Source: Cydia pomonella (Eukaryota; Arthropoda; Insecta; Lepidoptera; Tortricidae). From it: 64,000 nucleotides of DNA. The stretch is from assembly GCF_033807575.1 (NCBI RefSeq), contig NC_084725.1:3507001-3571000 (forward strand), read 5' to 3'. The notes under the pieces were generated by a model that was not told the DNA's origin, did no database searches, and saw only the letters and a list, made by a program, of their open reading frames with translations. Position 1 is the first letter of the stretch. Each line of letters opens with the position of its first letter. Shown in pieces: positions 20,875-32,384 of the stretch. Made by a program: the position numbers and the translations under genes.

Positions 20875-21945
20875 AAAGGTATCAAATCCTAAACCGACTG
20901 GCTTGTAATATAATTAACAGTTGTACTCTTTGCGAGATGTCGCATATGATAATTTAGTAAAATGGCTGATCTCATGATATTAGGGGCAACGCTTATATCA
21001 TTGTCTTGTATATTTTCGTTCTTGGTCACTCATGTCATTTATTTACTATTATCCCGGTTTCAGTACTTGATAGTCTGAACCTTACGTGTAATATTCCATT
21101 AGGCTACATGCCTCAGGTACTGCAGACGGTGCAAGGTCCAAGTGACTTACCTATGGAAACATTTCACGTGGGATTTGCGGCTCGACATATTAGGGAGTTG
21201 TCCATAGAGCGGTGTATGCATGATAATTTTATGAGATTCAAAAGGTTGCCTTATAGTTGACTGCAACCAGCTATTTTATTTTACAGTATATTAAGGTGAT
21301 AAAGTTGTGTGAAGCCAGACTACACCCCGTCGATCCTACCTAATTTTATAGCTTATTTATGAATGTGTTATCATAAGTACTAATACATTTTTACTTATAT
21401 TTGATCAAAAGGTATCAAATCTTAATCCAACTGGCTTTTAATTTAATTAACAGTCTTACTCTTAGCGTGACGTTGCATATGACAATTTAGTAAAATGGCT
21501 GATCTCATGATATTAGGGGCAACGCTTATATCATTGTCTTGTATATTTTCGTTCTTGGTCACTCGTGTCATTTATTTACTATTATCCCGGTTTCAGTACT
21601 TGATAGTCTGAACCTTACGTGTAATATTCCATTAGGCTACATGCCTCAGGTACTGCAGACGGTGCAAGGTCCAAGTGACTTACCTATGGAAACATTTCAC
21701 GTGGGATTTGCGGCTTGACATATTAGGGAGTTGTCCATAGAGCGGCGTATGCATGATAATTTTATGAGATCCAAAAGGTTGCCTTATAGTTGACTGCAAC
21801 CAGCTATTTTACAGTATACTAATTAAAGTAATACAGTTGTGAGAAGCCAGACTTCACCCGGTCGATCTTTATAACACATTTATGAATACGTTATCAATAC
21901 GTCAATCACAACATAAGTGCTAACATATCTTTATTTATATCTGAG
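20875..21945 (+). repeat. 533-bp tandem duplication inside left LTR
   Basis: Unit 1 (20875-21407) and unit 2 (21408 to about 21945) share long identical tracts, including CTGATCTCATGATATTAGGG and CAGGTACTGCAGACGGTGC, and diverge at their ends. Unit 1 has an 84-codon frame, and unit 2 has a stop in it (CGACAT changed to TGACAT). Repeated in the right LTR at 29643-30713. Confidence 0.85.
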
Positions 21946-22565
21946 CATATTACTAAACCTTATATATTATTAATAGAACTTGCTACAACTTCTTGTTTCA
22001 TAATTTTCTTTATCTTAAAGTAGGAATATTTTGATCTCCTGATGTATCCCACAATGGCATTTTATAGGAAGAAGGTAGGGTTTATTATAGTAGTCTTGTA
22101 AGTAGTATTCAATAATTTTGATAGGATTTTATAATTTCCTATTGGTTTTAATGCACTTAAAATAGTGCTTCATTTTATTGACATGGTTTAATATTCGTCT
22201 TTCTTTAAGAACGGATATGTTTTGTGCTTGTTGGAACATATTTCAGATTTTATTTTATCATGTAACATGTCTCACACCTCAGAGAGCTCGGGTTGTTATT
22301 TATCATGATGTTGGTCTATATTTACCACTAAACGATCACGCCATACCTAATTTAAATGAGGTTTTAATTTGTCTTTATCTGACACATATTTTGTTATGTT
22401 TGTGTACAGGTTAAATTGGGCAGTCAGGTTTTTGTTCCGTCTTGTTTTCCTGACTTAGGTATTTGGCCCTAGCAATCAAGGCGGTATATCCGAATGGGTC
22501 CTAATCAGACTTCATTGGATATAGAGCTCATAAATTATTGAATCATACTCAATCAATTTTAATGC

Positions 22566-22571
22566 AATAAA
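22566..22571 (+). terminator. AATAAA polyadenylation-like signal near LTR end
   Basis: AATAAA lies 177 bp before the LTR end, a plausible end of the R region. The copy in the right LTR is at 31334-31339. Confidence 0.4.
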
Positions 22572-22748
22572 TCAAATTTATTAGCATTTAATACCTTGTT
22601 TATTTTATAATTCATCCCCTATAGCCTAGACCCTTATTTACAAAATTTCAGTATTACTTTCCAAAGGTTTCAATAGAGTTGAGGAAAGTAACAGTATTTC
22701 AGCTTACAAAGCTTTTGTAGTAGAGTTTAGCCAGGCTAAGACATTACA

Positions 22749-23950
22749 ATATGGTTTAAGCCGTAACCAGGATATTAACTTATTATTTATTTTATTTTCG
22801 TGCCTTTTAAGGCACAATTTGATGTTCGTGCAATGGTCTGGGGTCGAAAGTGAGACATGTTCTTTATCTGTACTGTGTTCTAACAAGCATTGTTTATATG
22901 TAAAACTGAACTTTTAGGCTGTTTCGTTTCGTATACTTTCCTTCCATCTTGATATATTTTACTAGGTATCGTTGTTCACAGATGGTATTACCGTGATTTG
23001 TTTTATAATGCTTTGGTTTCTTTCAGTATCATGCACCATACACTACAGTTTCAATTGACGTTTTACAATTTATTCGATTTTTCAGTAGAGTTTTATGATA
23101 TATTTTGATTTAAATTACAATGATTTAATAATGATTAATTTAATTTAAAATTTGATTTATTCAAATTTTAATCTACACTATTCGGTTTAGATTTTATGAG
23201 CTCTATGAAAATGTATTGTGACAGTTTTAGTATACTAACTTTATTTTGAAAATTTCTTCATTTTATTTTTTCCTTAACTTTCGTTGTAGTAGAATCGTAC
23301 AAATTTATTGTTTTGTTGATAAAGGAACAGTAATATCAGTGTTGGAGCGAACACTATTGATTTTCATTTACTTGTACTGTGTGTGTTTATATAATTTTAT
23401 AATTTCCAGGATACATTATTTTAATTGGTACGTATAAATACATATGTTTAGTCTTTTACGTGTAATATTTTACAATTGTGTACTATTTATATATCGACAT
23501 TTTTTTATTTTAGTTTAGCCGCTATGTGTGTCAGTCTATCTCACAGTAGCTTATAGATGGTTGTATTAATTTGGACGCGGATTTTTTATTTTGAAATTAT
23601 ATTTTAGCGATGGCACTGCGATATATCTTAAAATCGGTCCTTTCATTTTATTGCATTGGTGTTTATTTTCATGTTAGTGATCTTATTTTCAGTTTTCGCC
23701 GACAAAGTAGGCTATTGAGTTGATAGTGACATTACCTTTGGTTCTAAATTGCGGGTTTTTTGTGTTTTTTAGTTAAATTATACCGGACGGTTGGTTTATA
23801 GGTGCTATATAGTAATTTTGTCAGTCATGGTTATAGTGTTTATAAGGGAAACCGATTTAGTTATGTTGATGTGATATCTTGTTACCTTAAATATAATAAA
23901 ACGTGACATACATGTTATTTATGTTTATCGGTATATTATTAATATTATTA
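22749..23950 (+). other. native internal region of the giant-LTR element
   Basis: About 1.2 kb of AT-rich sequence without a usable frame. TGG at 22752, three bases after the LTR, could start a primer-binding site, but I cannot match it to a particular tRNA. Frames at 22704-22886 and 23246-23437 look like chance. Confidence 0.5.
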
Positions 23951-24032
23951 TAGCCTTTAGTTAGTTAGTGCTTCTGGGCATTTTCCGCAAATCGACAACC
24001 ATTGTGCCTATTTTGCGTGAAACGAGGTAGCG

Positions 24033-24581
24033 CTACTCTAACCACCCTAGCTCCTCCACGAAGCCTAGCAAAGTTTCCAGGTTGCTAATTGCCTCTCCTA
24101 TTGTGGCCGGAGTCCCTAGGTATTTGTTCCTGTATACTTCTACCTGTTTGCAGTCTAGGAGAATATGTTTTGTTGTTTCTTCTTCTTCCATGCACGCTTT
24201 GCACATGGGGCTGTCTGTTTTACCCATATTGCGTAGGCGTTTGTTAAGTGTGTTATGTCTTGTAATTAATCCTACTATTTTACGTAGTTGGTGTCTAGGT
24301 GTTTTCAGTAGTATTTTGGCGAGTTTGTGGTTCAGTTCCGGTAAAACATCCTTGGTCTGCCTGCATGTGTCCATTTCATTCCAGTATTTAGTGTGCAGTT
24401 GTCTGTGATGTAGGTCTAGCTGGTTGTGTATATAGGATATTGGTAGGGGTATCATGGGCTCGGGTCCATATGCCGGCGTTTCCGAACCTTTCCTGGCCAG
24501 TTCGTCCGCTGCATCGTTTCCTCTTGATCCACTATGTCCCTTTATCCATTGAATTGTTACTTTGTTGCCTTCTTTGCTCAC
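24033..24581 (-). pseudogene. RNase H/zinc-knuckle C-terminus of the LINE
   Basis: A 182-codon open frame (by its first ATG) carries the last part of RNase H: WIKGHSGSRGNDAADELARK contains the conserved H and the final catalytic Asp (GN..AD..A). It is followed by the retroelement-specific tail with the knuckle CKAC...H...C. The earlier catalytic residues lie upstream beyond the SINE-like insertion, so the domain is split and inactive. Confidence 0.85.
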
Positions 24582-24666
24582 TTCCGTGAGGCTTCGATGA
24601 CATTCGAGTACGAGCTCTGAATTAAGTTTGTCGCTGCATAGCGCTTGTAGTACTGATTTACTGTTT

Positions 24667-24905
24667 TTTTATACTACGTCGGTGGCAAACAAGCATACGG
24701 CCCGCCTGATAGAAAGCAGTTTCCGTAGCCTATGTACGCCTGCAACTCCAGAGGAGTTACATGCGCGTTGCCGACTCTAAACCTCCCTTTCAATCGTTGA
24801 GCTCTGGCAACCTTACTCACCGGCAGGAACACACCACTATAAGTAGGGTCTAGTGTTATTTGGCTGCGGTTTTCTGTAAGGAGGAGGTACTTCCCCAGTT
24901 GGGCT
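24667..24905 (-). mobile_element. SINE-like element nested in the LINE
   Basis: Poly-T then ATACTACGTCGGTGGCAAAC, GCATACGGCCCGCC, GCCTGCAACTCCAGAGGAG and CTTACTCACCGGCAGGAAC: a minus-strand copy of the element at 6055-6414. It splits the LINE's RNase H frame. Surrounding words (TAGTACTGATTTACTG and AGTATTAGTATTAG) are only vaguely alike, so I do not claim a target duplication. Confidence 0.8.
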
Positions 24906-26363
24906 GACAGTATTAGTATTAGTATATTTTCGTGTTTCACTTGTAGTTTTGTTATAGCATTGCAAGCTTCTATTATTACCACACATTCAGCTTGTAATAC
25001 CGTGTTATGTTCTCCCAGGGGTTTTGAGATGTGTATGTTCAGGTCCTCCGAGAAGACACCACATCCTGTACCTTCAAATGTTTTTGAGCCATCTGTGAAT
25101 TTTCTTAGGTTTGTTGGTCTAGTCCTTCTTTAGGATCTTCTGTTAATGATATGGTGTATTCTTTCCAGAAGATCATAGTTTTGGTGTTTTGTCGATGGGC
25201 GCCTCCAGCATGGGTAGTTTAGAGATTATATTTTTATAGATCTTCTTGTACGAAGAGCAGAAGGATGTCCATAGGTTTAGCTTTTTCAACCGAAGAGCCG
25301 TGGCAGCCACTTCTTTTTGTATGTATAGGTGTAATGGTAGGAGTCCTAGCATTATTTCTAGCGCCGCATTCGGAGTAGTTCTCATACAGCCGTCGCAACC
25401 ACACATGCTAGTCTTTGTGTTTTGTTTAGTTGTCTACTACCGTGGTTAGCTGGGTGCGGGGCCACCATACGACCGCGCCGTAGCTGATCATTGACATTAT
25501 TACCATTGTATAGCCACAGTATGATGTGAAGAGCAAGTCCCCATCTCTTGCCCACCATCCTCCGGCATTGCCAAAATGCGACTGTTGCTTTGTTTAGTTT
25601 ATTGTCCAGGTGTTTGTTCCAGTTCAGTCTATCATCCAGGATTATGCCTAGATATTTTATATCCTTTGAAAGTGTCAATCATGTGCCAAAAAGGGTTGGC
25701 AGTTCGTAAGTACCCAGTTTTGTTTGTGTGTGAAGAGAATTGTCTGGTTTTTTTTTTGGTTTACCGATAGGTCATTCTCCTTGCACCATTTCTCTACTAT
25801 TTTCAGTGCTGTCTGTGTGAGATCCCACAGTGTGTTTATTACTAGGCCGCTGATTATAGTCTTTATTGCTGGAAACTAAACTACACACCATTGTTTATCA
25901 GTTTTATGAGGTTTTCAGGATTTAGTGTCCAGCGTGTCTCGTGACATATAGGCCTTTTCCAGCTTCTTAAATTTTCCTCTATCGTTTGCTATTTTCGGCC
26001 ATCCTGTTCCTCTAATTTGTAAAGTTTTTTTTTGTTGTCATAGGGAAATGTGTGCTTTTGATTACTTCTTAAAGGATCTTTTTTTTCTCTATTTCGAGGC
26101 TTATTTGATTTCTAAAGGATATTAAATGCACAGGTACGCATAACTTTCTGCATATTCGATATTCATCATTGACTTTTTTTTTTTGCTATATTTTCTTTGT
26201 TTGTCATTACTTTCGGTTTCGATTTGTCATAGTCTCACCAGCTACTCTGCTTGCCTCTGTGTTTATCGGTTTTACAACTTCTTGTAAATACTTGCGATGT
26301 CAGTTGTTATTTTTTTATTAGTATTATTACTCTGGTAAACTCCGTAAATATACTAAGGGCGAT

Positions 26364-29300
26364 TGTAACAGACTGACATCTACATTTATTTATTTACTCT
26401 CTTAGAAATTATTGAATTTGTTTGGAGTGAATTTCGCGCATAATATTCGCACTTGTCACCTGACATCTGGCGGTGAATAACTGAACTAGTAGGTAGTTTA
26501 CTCATGATAATATTGCATAGTACAATATTTGTTTATAATATATTTTTCAATATAAATTAAGTAATGTTTATTGAATAATCGATTAAACACAATAAACTAC
26601 TTCGTAAGCTTTTAATTTATTTATGTTATCTTTAGAGATGCCATCTGTTGTAAGGCAGATCAATCTAAATACGCGGGAATAAAAGTGACCAATCATAGAC
26701 GAGGATAGTAAATATTATCCAATCAAAACTCTGCATTCTGGTTGGGCTTAGGAGTAGGATTAACATGGCGGTTGAGGGGTTCTCATGGGGGAACGAGGTT
26801 ATTTAAGGAACTGCAAAGTGGATTCGTGGTCTTTTGCCTTCAGCAGAGCGTCGAGTCAAGAAGGAATCCTGTGAGTGTTAGGTTGTAAGGAAAACCATGT
26901 GTCTAAACTTGTTTGCAGATACGTCTATTAGCGGCCATCTTCAGGAGATATGAAAAAGAATAGCGACTGCAATGGGCGACACGCGGGTCGTATTGACCTT
27001 AACCTCGGGTGTGAGGAACTGCGTGAGCCTACAACGGGCAGCTGCCGAAAGGGCTACATTTCACGAGCATCGGGTCTTAAAGGTTCTTAAATTGTCACTG
27101 TGAGTGGCAAATCATAAGAAAACCGTGTATTAGAACTTGTTCGCAGATACGAGTATAAGCTGCCACCTTCGTTGGAAGCTTAGCGTGTGGATACGGCCAA
27201 CATGGGCGGGACGTTGTAGGAGCTTCATCCGGACCATGGGCGTGTTGAAAACCACAAAACCATCGTGGGTCAGCTGCCAAACAACTACGTGTTACGGTGC
27301 GGTAATTTCATATACCTACTTAATTATTTGCATATCATTTTATATCTTGAGGAAACCTAAAATACATATTTCGTTCATTCATAGGCTCCAATGTTTGCTT
27401 AATATCAGTAGGATTGTAGGCTTGGTTGATACCAACGAGTTGCCCATAAATAAAATCATTATTTCTATATATGAATAGCGGGTAGGTTGAATAGATCGCG
27501 TTGGGTACCCTTCATTGTGGAACGAGATGACGATTCTTGTGCTCTGTGAATGCAAGTCGGATTCTTGTACGAGAGTGTTATTTTAACTACGACGGCAAAA
27601 TGGATTGAGATATTTAATTTCATTAGTTCAGTGAATTTCTAAATCATGTATATGCTTTTTAAATATAATCAATTTTGAAGATAGGTAAATCAGTGTTCGT
27701 GTGTAATATGATTATAGGGTAGGTAGATGCATTCAATTACGATAAGTACTTGATTTGAGTTGTGAAATCATTAGCAAATAAATGAATGTATGTTTAGTAG
27801 TAAACGAGCGCGTTTATTATTGTGGATTAACCGTTTACGAAAAGAAGTGCAACGTATGTATTTTCCATGTTTTAATTCAATGGCAAGGGTGGAATGTGAC
27901 TAGATTTAGATATAGATGGCATAAGTAGATGTGTTCAATTAGGTTGATAAATAACTTTAGTTGGGTTACACTCGGCGGTCATTTCTTTATCGTTTTATGT
28001 AGGTTTAGCCGTCAATATCAGTCGTTATTACCATATATAGTATAACATGTAAAGTCAACGAACGGTGTAGGTAATTTAATTCATGAAATGTTTTAACATA
28101 TATTTAAAATTATTTATTTCTGAATTCTCGGTTCATGTACGAGGAATATCGAGTCCTGTCAGCGGATCCTAAGGGCGCCTGCTTCGTGTCTCGCCATCAA
28201 TTCCTGGGGTGTTCTGCCTTCGAGAGCTTCACCGCGTCAAATCAAGATGCGGACCTCGCAGATGTGGGCGAAGGTGAAGATTCACTCCGGTGCAAGCTAG
28301 TAGACACGGTGCGTTGGTTCTGAGTTATATGTTATCTCAATCTTGACCTGACATATCTATATATCACATACTTTCATGTTTCAGTGTTTAGTGAATTACA
28401 GCACTTTGATTGAATATGCAGGTTGATAGGTTGAGTGTATTAATTATGATGTAATACATAATTCACCTTTTACAATACTACAAAAATAATTGGTTGTGTA
28501 ATTATTTGTGCGCGCGTATATAGGTATACGGCCACGTTTGTTTAATTAGCAACCAAGTTCATAAACTAGATTGATATAATTGTTTGGTGAATGAGTTTTA
28601 CAAAATACTTATTTATTTAGAATGTTATACAAATGGCTAATGACGTAATATTATGTCGCAATACATTATAGGTTTTATTCAATGACTTCTTACAGTAGCT
28701 TAATTACTGTGGCTACTGTTATAGGTATTCTGTACGCCACTAAGTTTAGATCCTTTGACTTCTACTATTATAGTTTGATTATCATAATTGAAATGATTCT
28801 TCCTTCGAATGCCTAGTTGCCTTTATTCATATAGATACTTAGCTTCATATATTCCGTAGGGCGTAAATGTTTAACTCGATTAGAATATTAAGCACTATTT
28901 TTGTCTCAATTTCCGGTTCACGGTGGTTGCGGAGCGAGTCTTGTTCCATCAGCGGCTTTCGAGTGTCTCGGTGTCTCCGAGCATCCTCGTCGGTACCTGA
29001 TCAACCCCACTGCCACGGGCGCCCAGATGCAAGACCTACCTTCTACATGAAGAGGCTGGCTGCACTACGCCGCATCTGTATCTCACGCCTGCACATTGTA
29101 TCCAGTGCACCGTCCATTTGCGTGGAACGAGAATTGATCCTGCCTTGCCTTGTCTTCTCATCATGATGTGAGAGCATCGAAGCCCCATCAAGCAGATCTT
29201 AATACCTAGCGGTGACGTAACCTTTCAATAAATTATACAAAAGGTTTTAATTTCATCTTATTTGTAGGTAGATAACTGGTGCCTATTTGATACTTATTTT

Positions 29301-31516
29301 ATGATCATGATTCCGTTTATAGGTACATACCTAAGTATATTACGTATGTTGAAATGTTATTGTAGGTGTATATATTTTGATCATTTGGTATATAGTTTGA
29401 TCTGTATTTGCCAATGTATTATACCTGCCCTAATTTATTTGTCATATTGAATCAAATCATATGACTAGAATGTGGTTATTACATTTTGGATTATGTCCAA
29501 TTGAGAGGATATTATATATATTTACTAATCAATTGTAGTTGTTGAAACCTGTCACAGTGGTTTTATAAGTGGCTGTTTTAACAATGCGGTTTTTAGTTAT
29601 ATTTGGGATTGTCGTTGCATTTGATTGATCCCAGTTATGACTAAAGGTATCAAATCCTAAACCGACTGGCTTGTAATATAATTAACAGTTGTACTCTTTG
29701 CGAGATGTCGCATATGATAATTTAGTAAAATGGCTGATCTCATGATATTAGGGGCAACGCTTATATCATTGTCTTGTATATTTTCGTTCTTGGTCACTCA
29801 TGTCATTTATTTACTATTATCCCGGTTTCAGTACTTGATAGTCTGAACCTTACGTGTAATATTCCATTAGGCTACATGCCTCAGGTACTGCAGACGGTGC
29901 AAGGTCCAAGTGACTTACCTATGGAAACATTTCACGTGGGATTTGCGGCTCGACATATTAGGGAGTTGTCCATAGAGCGGTGTATGCATGATAATTTTAT
30001 GAGATTCAAAAGGTTGCCTTATAGTTGACTGCAACCAGCTATTTTATTTTACAGTATATTAAGGTGATAAAGTTGTGTGAAGCCAGACTACACCCCGTCG
30101 ATCCTACCTAATTTTATAGCTTATTTATGAATGTGTTATCATAAGTACTAATACATTTTTACTTATATTTGATCAAAAGGTATCAAATCTTAATCCAACT
30201 GGCTTTTAATTTAATTAACAGTCTTACTCTTAGCGTGACGTTGCATATGACAATTTAGTAAAATGGCTGATCTCATGATATTAGGGGCAACGCTTATATC
30301 ATTGTCTTGTATATTTTCGTTCTTGGTCACTCGTGTCATTTATTTACTATTATCCCGGTTTCAGTACTTGATAGTCTGAACCTTACGTGTAATATTCCAT
30401 TAGGCTACATGCCTCAGGTACTGCAGACGGTGCAAGGTCCAAGTGACTTACCTATGGAAACATTTCACGTGGGATTTGCGGCTTGACATATTAGGGAGTT
30501 GTCCATAGAGCGGCGTATGCATGATAATTTTATGAGATCCAAAAGGTTGCCTTATAGTTGACTGCAACCAGCTATTTTACAGTATACTAATTAAAGTAAT
30601 ACAGTTGTGAGAAGCCAGACTTCACCCGGTCGATCTTTATAACACATTTATGAATACGTTATCAATACGTCAATCACAACATAAGTGCTAACATATCTTT
30701 ATTTATATCTGAGCATATTACTAAACCTTATATATTATTAATAGAACTTGCTACAACTTCTTGTTTCATAATTTTCTTTATCTTAAAGTAGGAATATTTT
30801 GATCTCCTGATGTATCCCACAATGGCATTTTATAGGAAGAAGGTAGGGTTTATTATAGTAGTCTTGTAAGTAGTATTCAATAATTTTGATAGGATTTTAT
30901 AATTTCCTATTGGTTTTAATGCACTTAAAATAGTGTTTCATTTTATTGACATGGTTTAATATTCGTCTTTCTTTAAGAACGGATATGTTTTGTGCTTGTT
31001 GGAACATATTTCAGATTTTATTTTATCATGTAACATGTCTCACACCTCAGAGAGCTCGGGTTGTTATTTATCATGATGTTGGTCTATATTTACCACTAAA
31101 CGATCACGCCATACCTAATTTAAATGAGGTTTTAATTTGTCTTTATCTGACACATATTTTGTTATGTTTGTGTACAGGTTAAATTGGGCAGTCAGGTTTT
31201 TGTTCCGTCTTGTTTTCCTGACTTAGGTATTTGGCCCTAGCAATCAAGGCGGTATATCCGAATGGGTCCTAATCAGACTTCATTGGATATAGAGCTCATA
31301 AATTATTGAATCATACTCAATCAATTTTAATGCAATAAATCAAATTTATTAGCATTTAATACCTTGTTTATTTTATAATTCATCCCCTATAGCCTAGACC
31401 CTTATTTACAAAATTTCAGTATTACTTTCCAAAGGTTTCAATAGAGTTGAGGAAAGTAACAGTATTTCAGCTTACAAAGCTTTTGTAGTAGAGTTTAGCC
31501 AGGCTAAGACATTACA
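26364..31516 (+). repeat. right LTR, 5,153 bp
   Basis: Starts TGTAACAG after AAGGGCGAT, a short purine-rich stretch that could be a weak polypurine tract, and ends CATTACA before GTGT. Internal parts mirror the left LTR: TATTTAAGG at 26800, GTGAGT cassettes at 26871 and 27100, islands at 27147, 28135 and 28867, a tandem 533-bp duplication at 29643-30713, and AATAAA at 31334. The 28135-28323 frame is open here but broken in the left LTR. Confidence 0.88.
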
Positions 31517-31520
31517 GTGT
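31517..31520 (+). repeat. target-site duplication GTGT (right)
   Basis: Matches 17591-17594. Four bases alone could match by chance, but the position is exact. Confidence 0.7.
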
Positions 31521-31860
31521 CCAAAATAATCAAATCAAATCACTTTAATGCCAAAACATGATGGTACAAAAAATAGCAATACAAACAATGCATCAATTCT
31601 AGGTTAAATATGTACTAACTTATTCTAGGTTAAGTACTAACTTATTGTCTCATCTAATTGGTAAACAAATTTTGCAAGACATGTTAGCCGTGGGTACCAA
31701 GCTCAGCATATGCTAGACTGGTGTCCAGCGCTGGTTTTCAGTTTGGCCCCTTTTTGTTGAGGTCTGACGAAGTACATGTTGATATTTTCAGAGCCGTTAA
31801 GCATCTTACTTACATTGAAAACAAAACTTATGTAACATGATGAGCAGTTATGAAATAACA
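31521..31860 (-). mobile_element. retroelement 3' end (minus strand)
   Basis: AATAATCAAATCAAATCACTT is, on the minus strand, a tandem (TTGAT)n tail after AAGTGATTTG. It looks like a LINE 3' UTR, but I cannot identify a coding block. It abuts the right LTR, so the giant element probably landed at its edge. Confidence 0.45.
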
Positions 31861-31886
31861 ATAATGCGTAAAGAACTGTAATGACT

Positions 31887-32374
31887 AGGAACACTAAGCT
31901 CCGGATATACAAAACGGTCATAAGGCCAATCCTTATGTACGGATGCGAAGCTTGGACACTAACACAAAAGAAAGAGCTCGCGCTGCTGAGAGGAAGATCT
32001 ACCGAAAAATCCTAGGACCCAGACGTGGAGAGGAAGGAACCTGGAGACTCCGCAGGAACCAGGAGATTGAAGATCTGGTGTCCGAGCCAAACATCATTGA
32101 AGAAACGAAAGCCGCCAGACTCAGATGGTTCGGGCACGTAGTCCGGATGGGTGAAGATCGTGCAGTCTGGAGGGCATACTCTGGAGTTCCAAATGGCCGA
32201 AGACCGTCTGGACGCCCTAGGTACCGCTGGAGAGACGAAGTGCAAAAAGACCTTAGCGAACTCGGGACCGTCGACTGGACAGAAACGGTTTTGGACAGAG
32301 AAGCATGGCGGTCTTTGGTGTCGGAGGCCAAGATCCACTTTGTCGGGTCGCTGCGCCACAGCAGTAAGTATTAA
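31887..32374 (+). mobile_element. RTE-like LINE C-terminus with one frameshift
   Basis: Two plus frames join. The first, 31887 to about 31985, encodes KLRIYKTVIRPILMYGCEAW followed by TLTQKKELALL. The second runs to the TAA at 32372 and encodes ERKIYRKILGP, IEETKAARLRWFGHVVRMGE, the GRRPSGRPRYRWRDEV arginine-rich motif, DLSELG..DW and WRSLVSEAKIHFVGSL. This order, with RW.GHV.RM and GRP..RW, is typical of the region after the palm in RTE-like elements. The frame switch near LLR/ERK disables it. A related fragment is at 53868-54044. Confidence 0.85.
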
Positions 32375-32384
32375 ATTCTAAAAT

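Larger units (their letters stand above)
17595..22748 (+). repeat. left LTR, 5,154 bp
   Basis: This begins TGTAACAGACTGACATC and ends GCTAAGACATTACA. Comparing by eye with the right LTR I found about nine differences: G/A at 17785, an extra T near 19443, changes at 19464 and 19468, a missing T near 19627, an extra T near 20549, and changes near 20605, 20857 and 22171. That is about 99.8 percent identity, implying recent insertion. The LTR is non-coding as far as I can see. Open frames at 18368-18709, 20098-20397, 21006-21260 and 22178-22414 have no family motif. Confidence 0.88.
23954..26320 (-). mobile_element. RNase H-bearing LINE inserted in LTR-element interior
   Basis: Read on the minus strand: a degenerate reverse-transcriptase end (25382-25870, with DIKYLGIILDDRLNW and RMVGKRWG); an RNase H domain (DGSKTFEGTGCG, ECVVIIEACNAI and, after an insertion, SVLQALCSDKL, then IQWIKGHSGSRGNDAADELA); and the C-terminal block LRKIVGLITRHNTLNKRLRN with a C-x2-C...H-x4-C knuckle (MCKACMEEEETTKHILLDC). 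Stop at 24033. The 3' UTR ends in tandem TTAG (CTAA on the sense strand) at about 23957. The catalytic RT core with YADD is not found. Upstream sequence near 25890 ends in LINNGV, where PQGS should follow, so an internal deletion is likely. The 5' limit is uncertain. Confidence 0.8.
17595..31516 (+). mobile_element. giant-LTR, non-autonomous LTR retrotransposon
   Basis: A 13.9-kb element consists of two direct repeats of 5,154 and 5,153 bp around a 3.6-kb interior. The repeats start TGTAACAG and end CATTACA, giving TG...CA with a TGTAA/TTACA inverted end. The whole is flanked by GTGT. These are the defining marks of an LTR retrotransposon. No gag, protease, integrase or LTR-type reverse transcriptase is visible. 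The only reverse transcriptase and RNase H inside belong to a minus-strand LINE inserted in the interior. It therefore resembles the class described in plants as large retrotransposon derivatives. The plus-strand orientation is inferred from the promoter-like and AATAAA signals, not proven. A plain segmental duplication would not explain the paired ends and target duplication. Confidence 0.82.

Noticed and set aside
18326..31182. Pairs of identical open frames in 17595-22748 and 26364-31516 as duplicated genes
   Set aside because: They are identical because they lie in the two LTRs. None has a family motif, and codon composition follows the AT-rich background.
17595..31516. Plain segmental or tandem gene duplication
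   Set aside because: TGTAA/TTACA termini exactly at both repeat boundaries and GTGT on both outer flanks fit an LTR element and would be coincidence in a segmental duplication.
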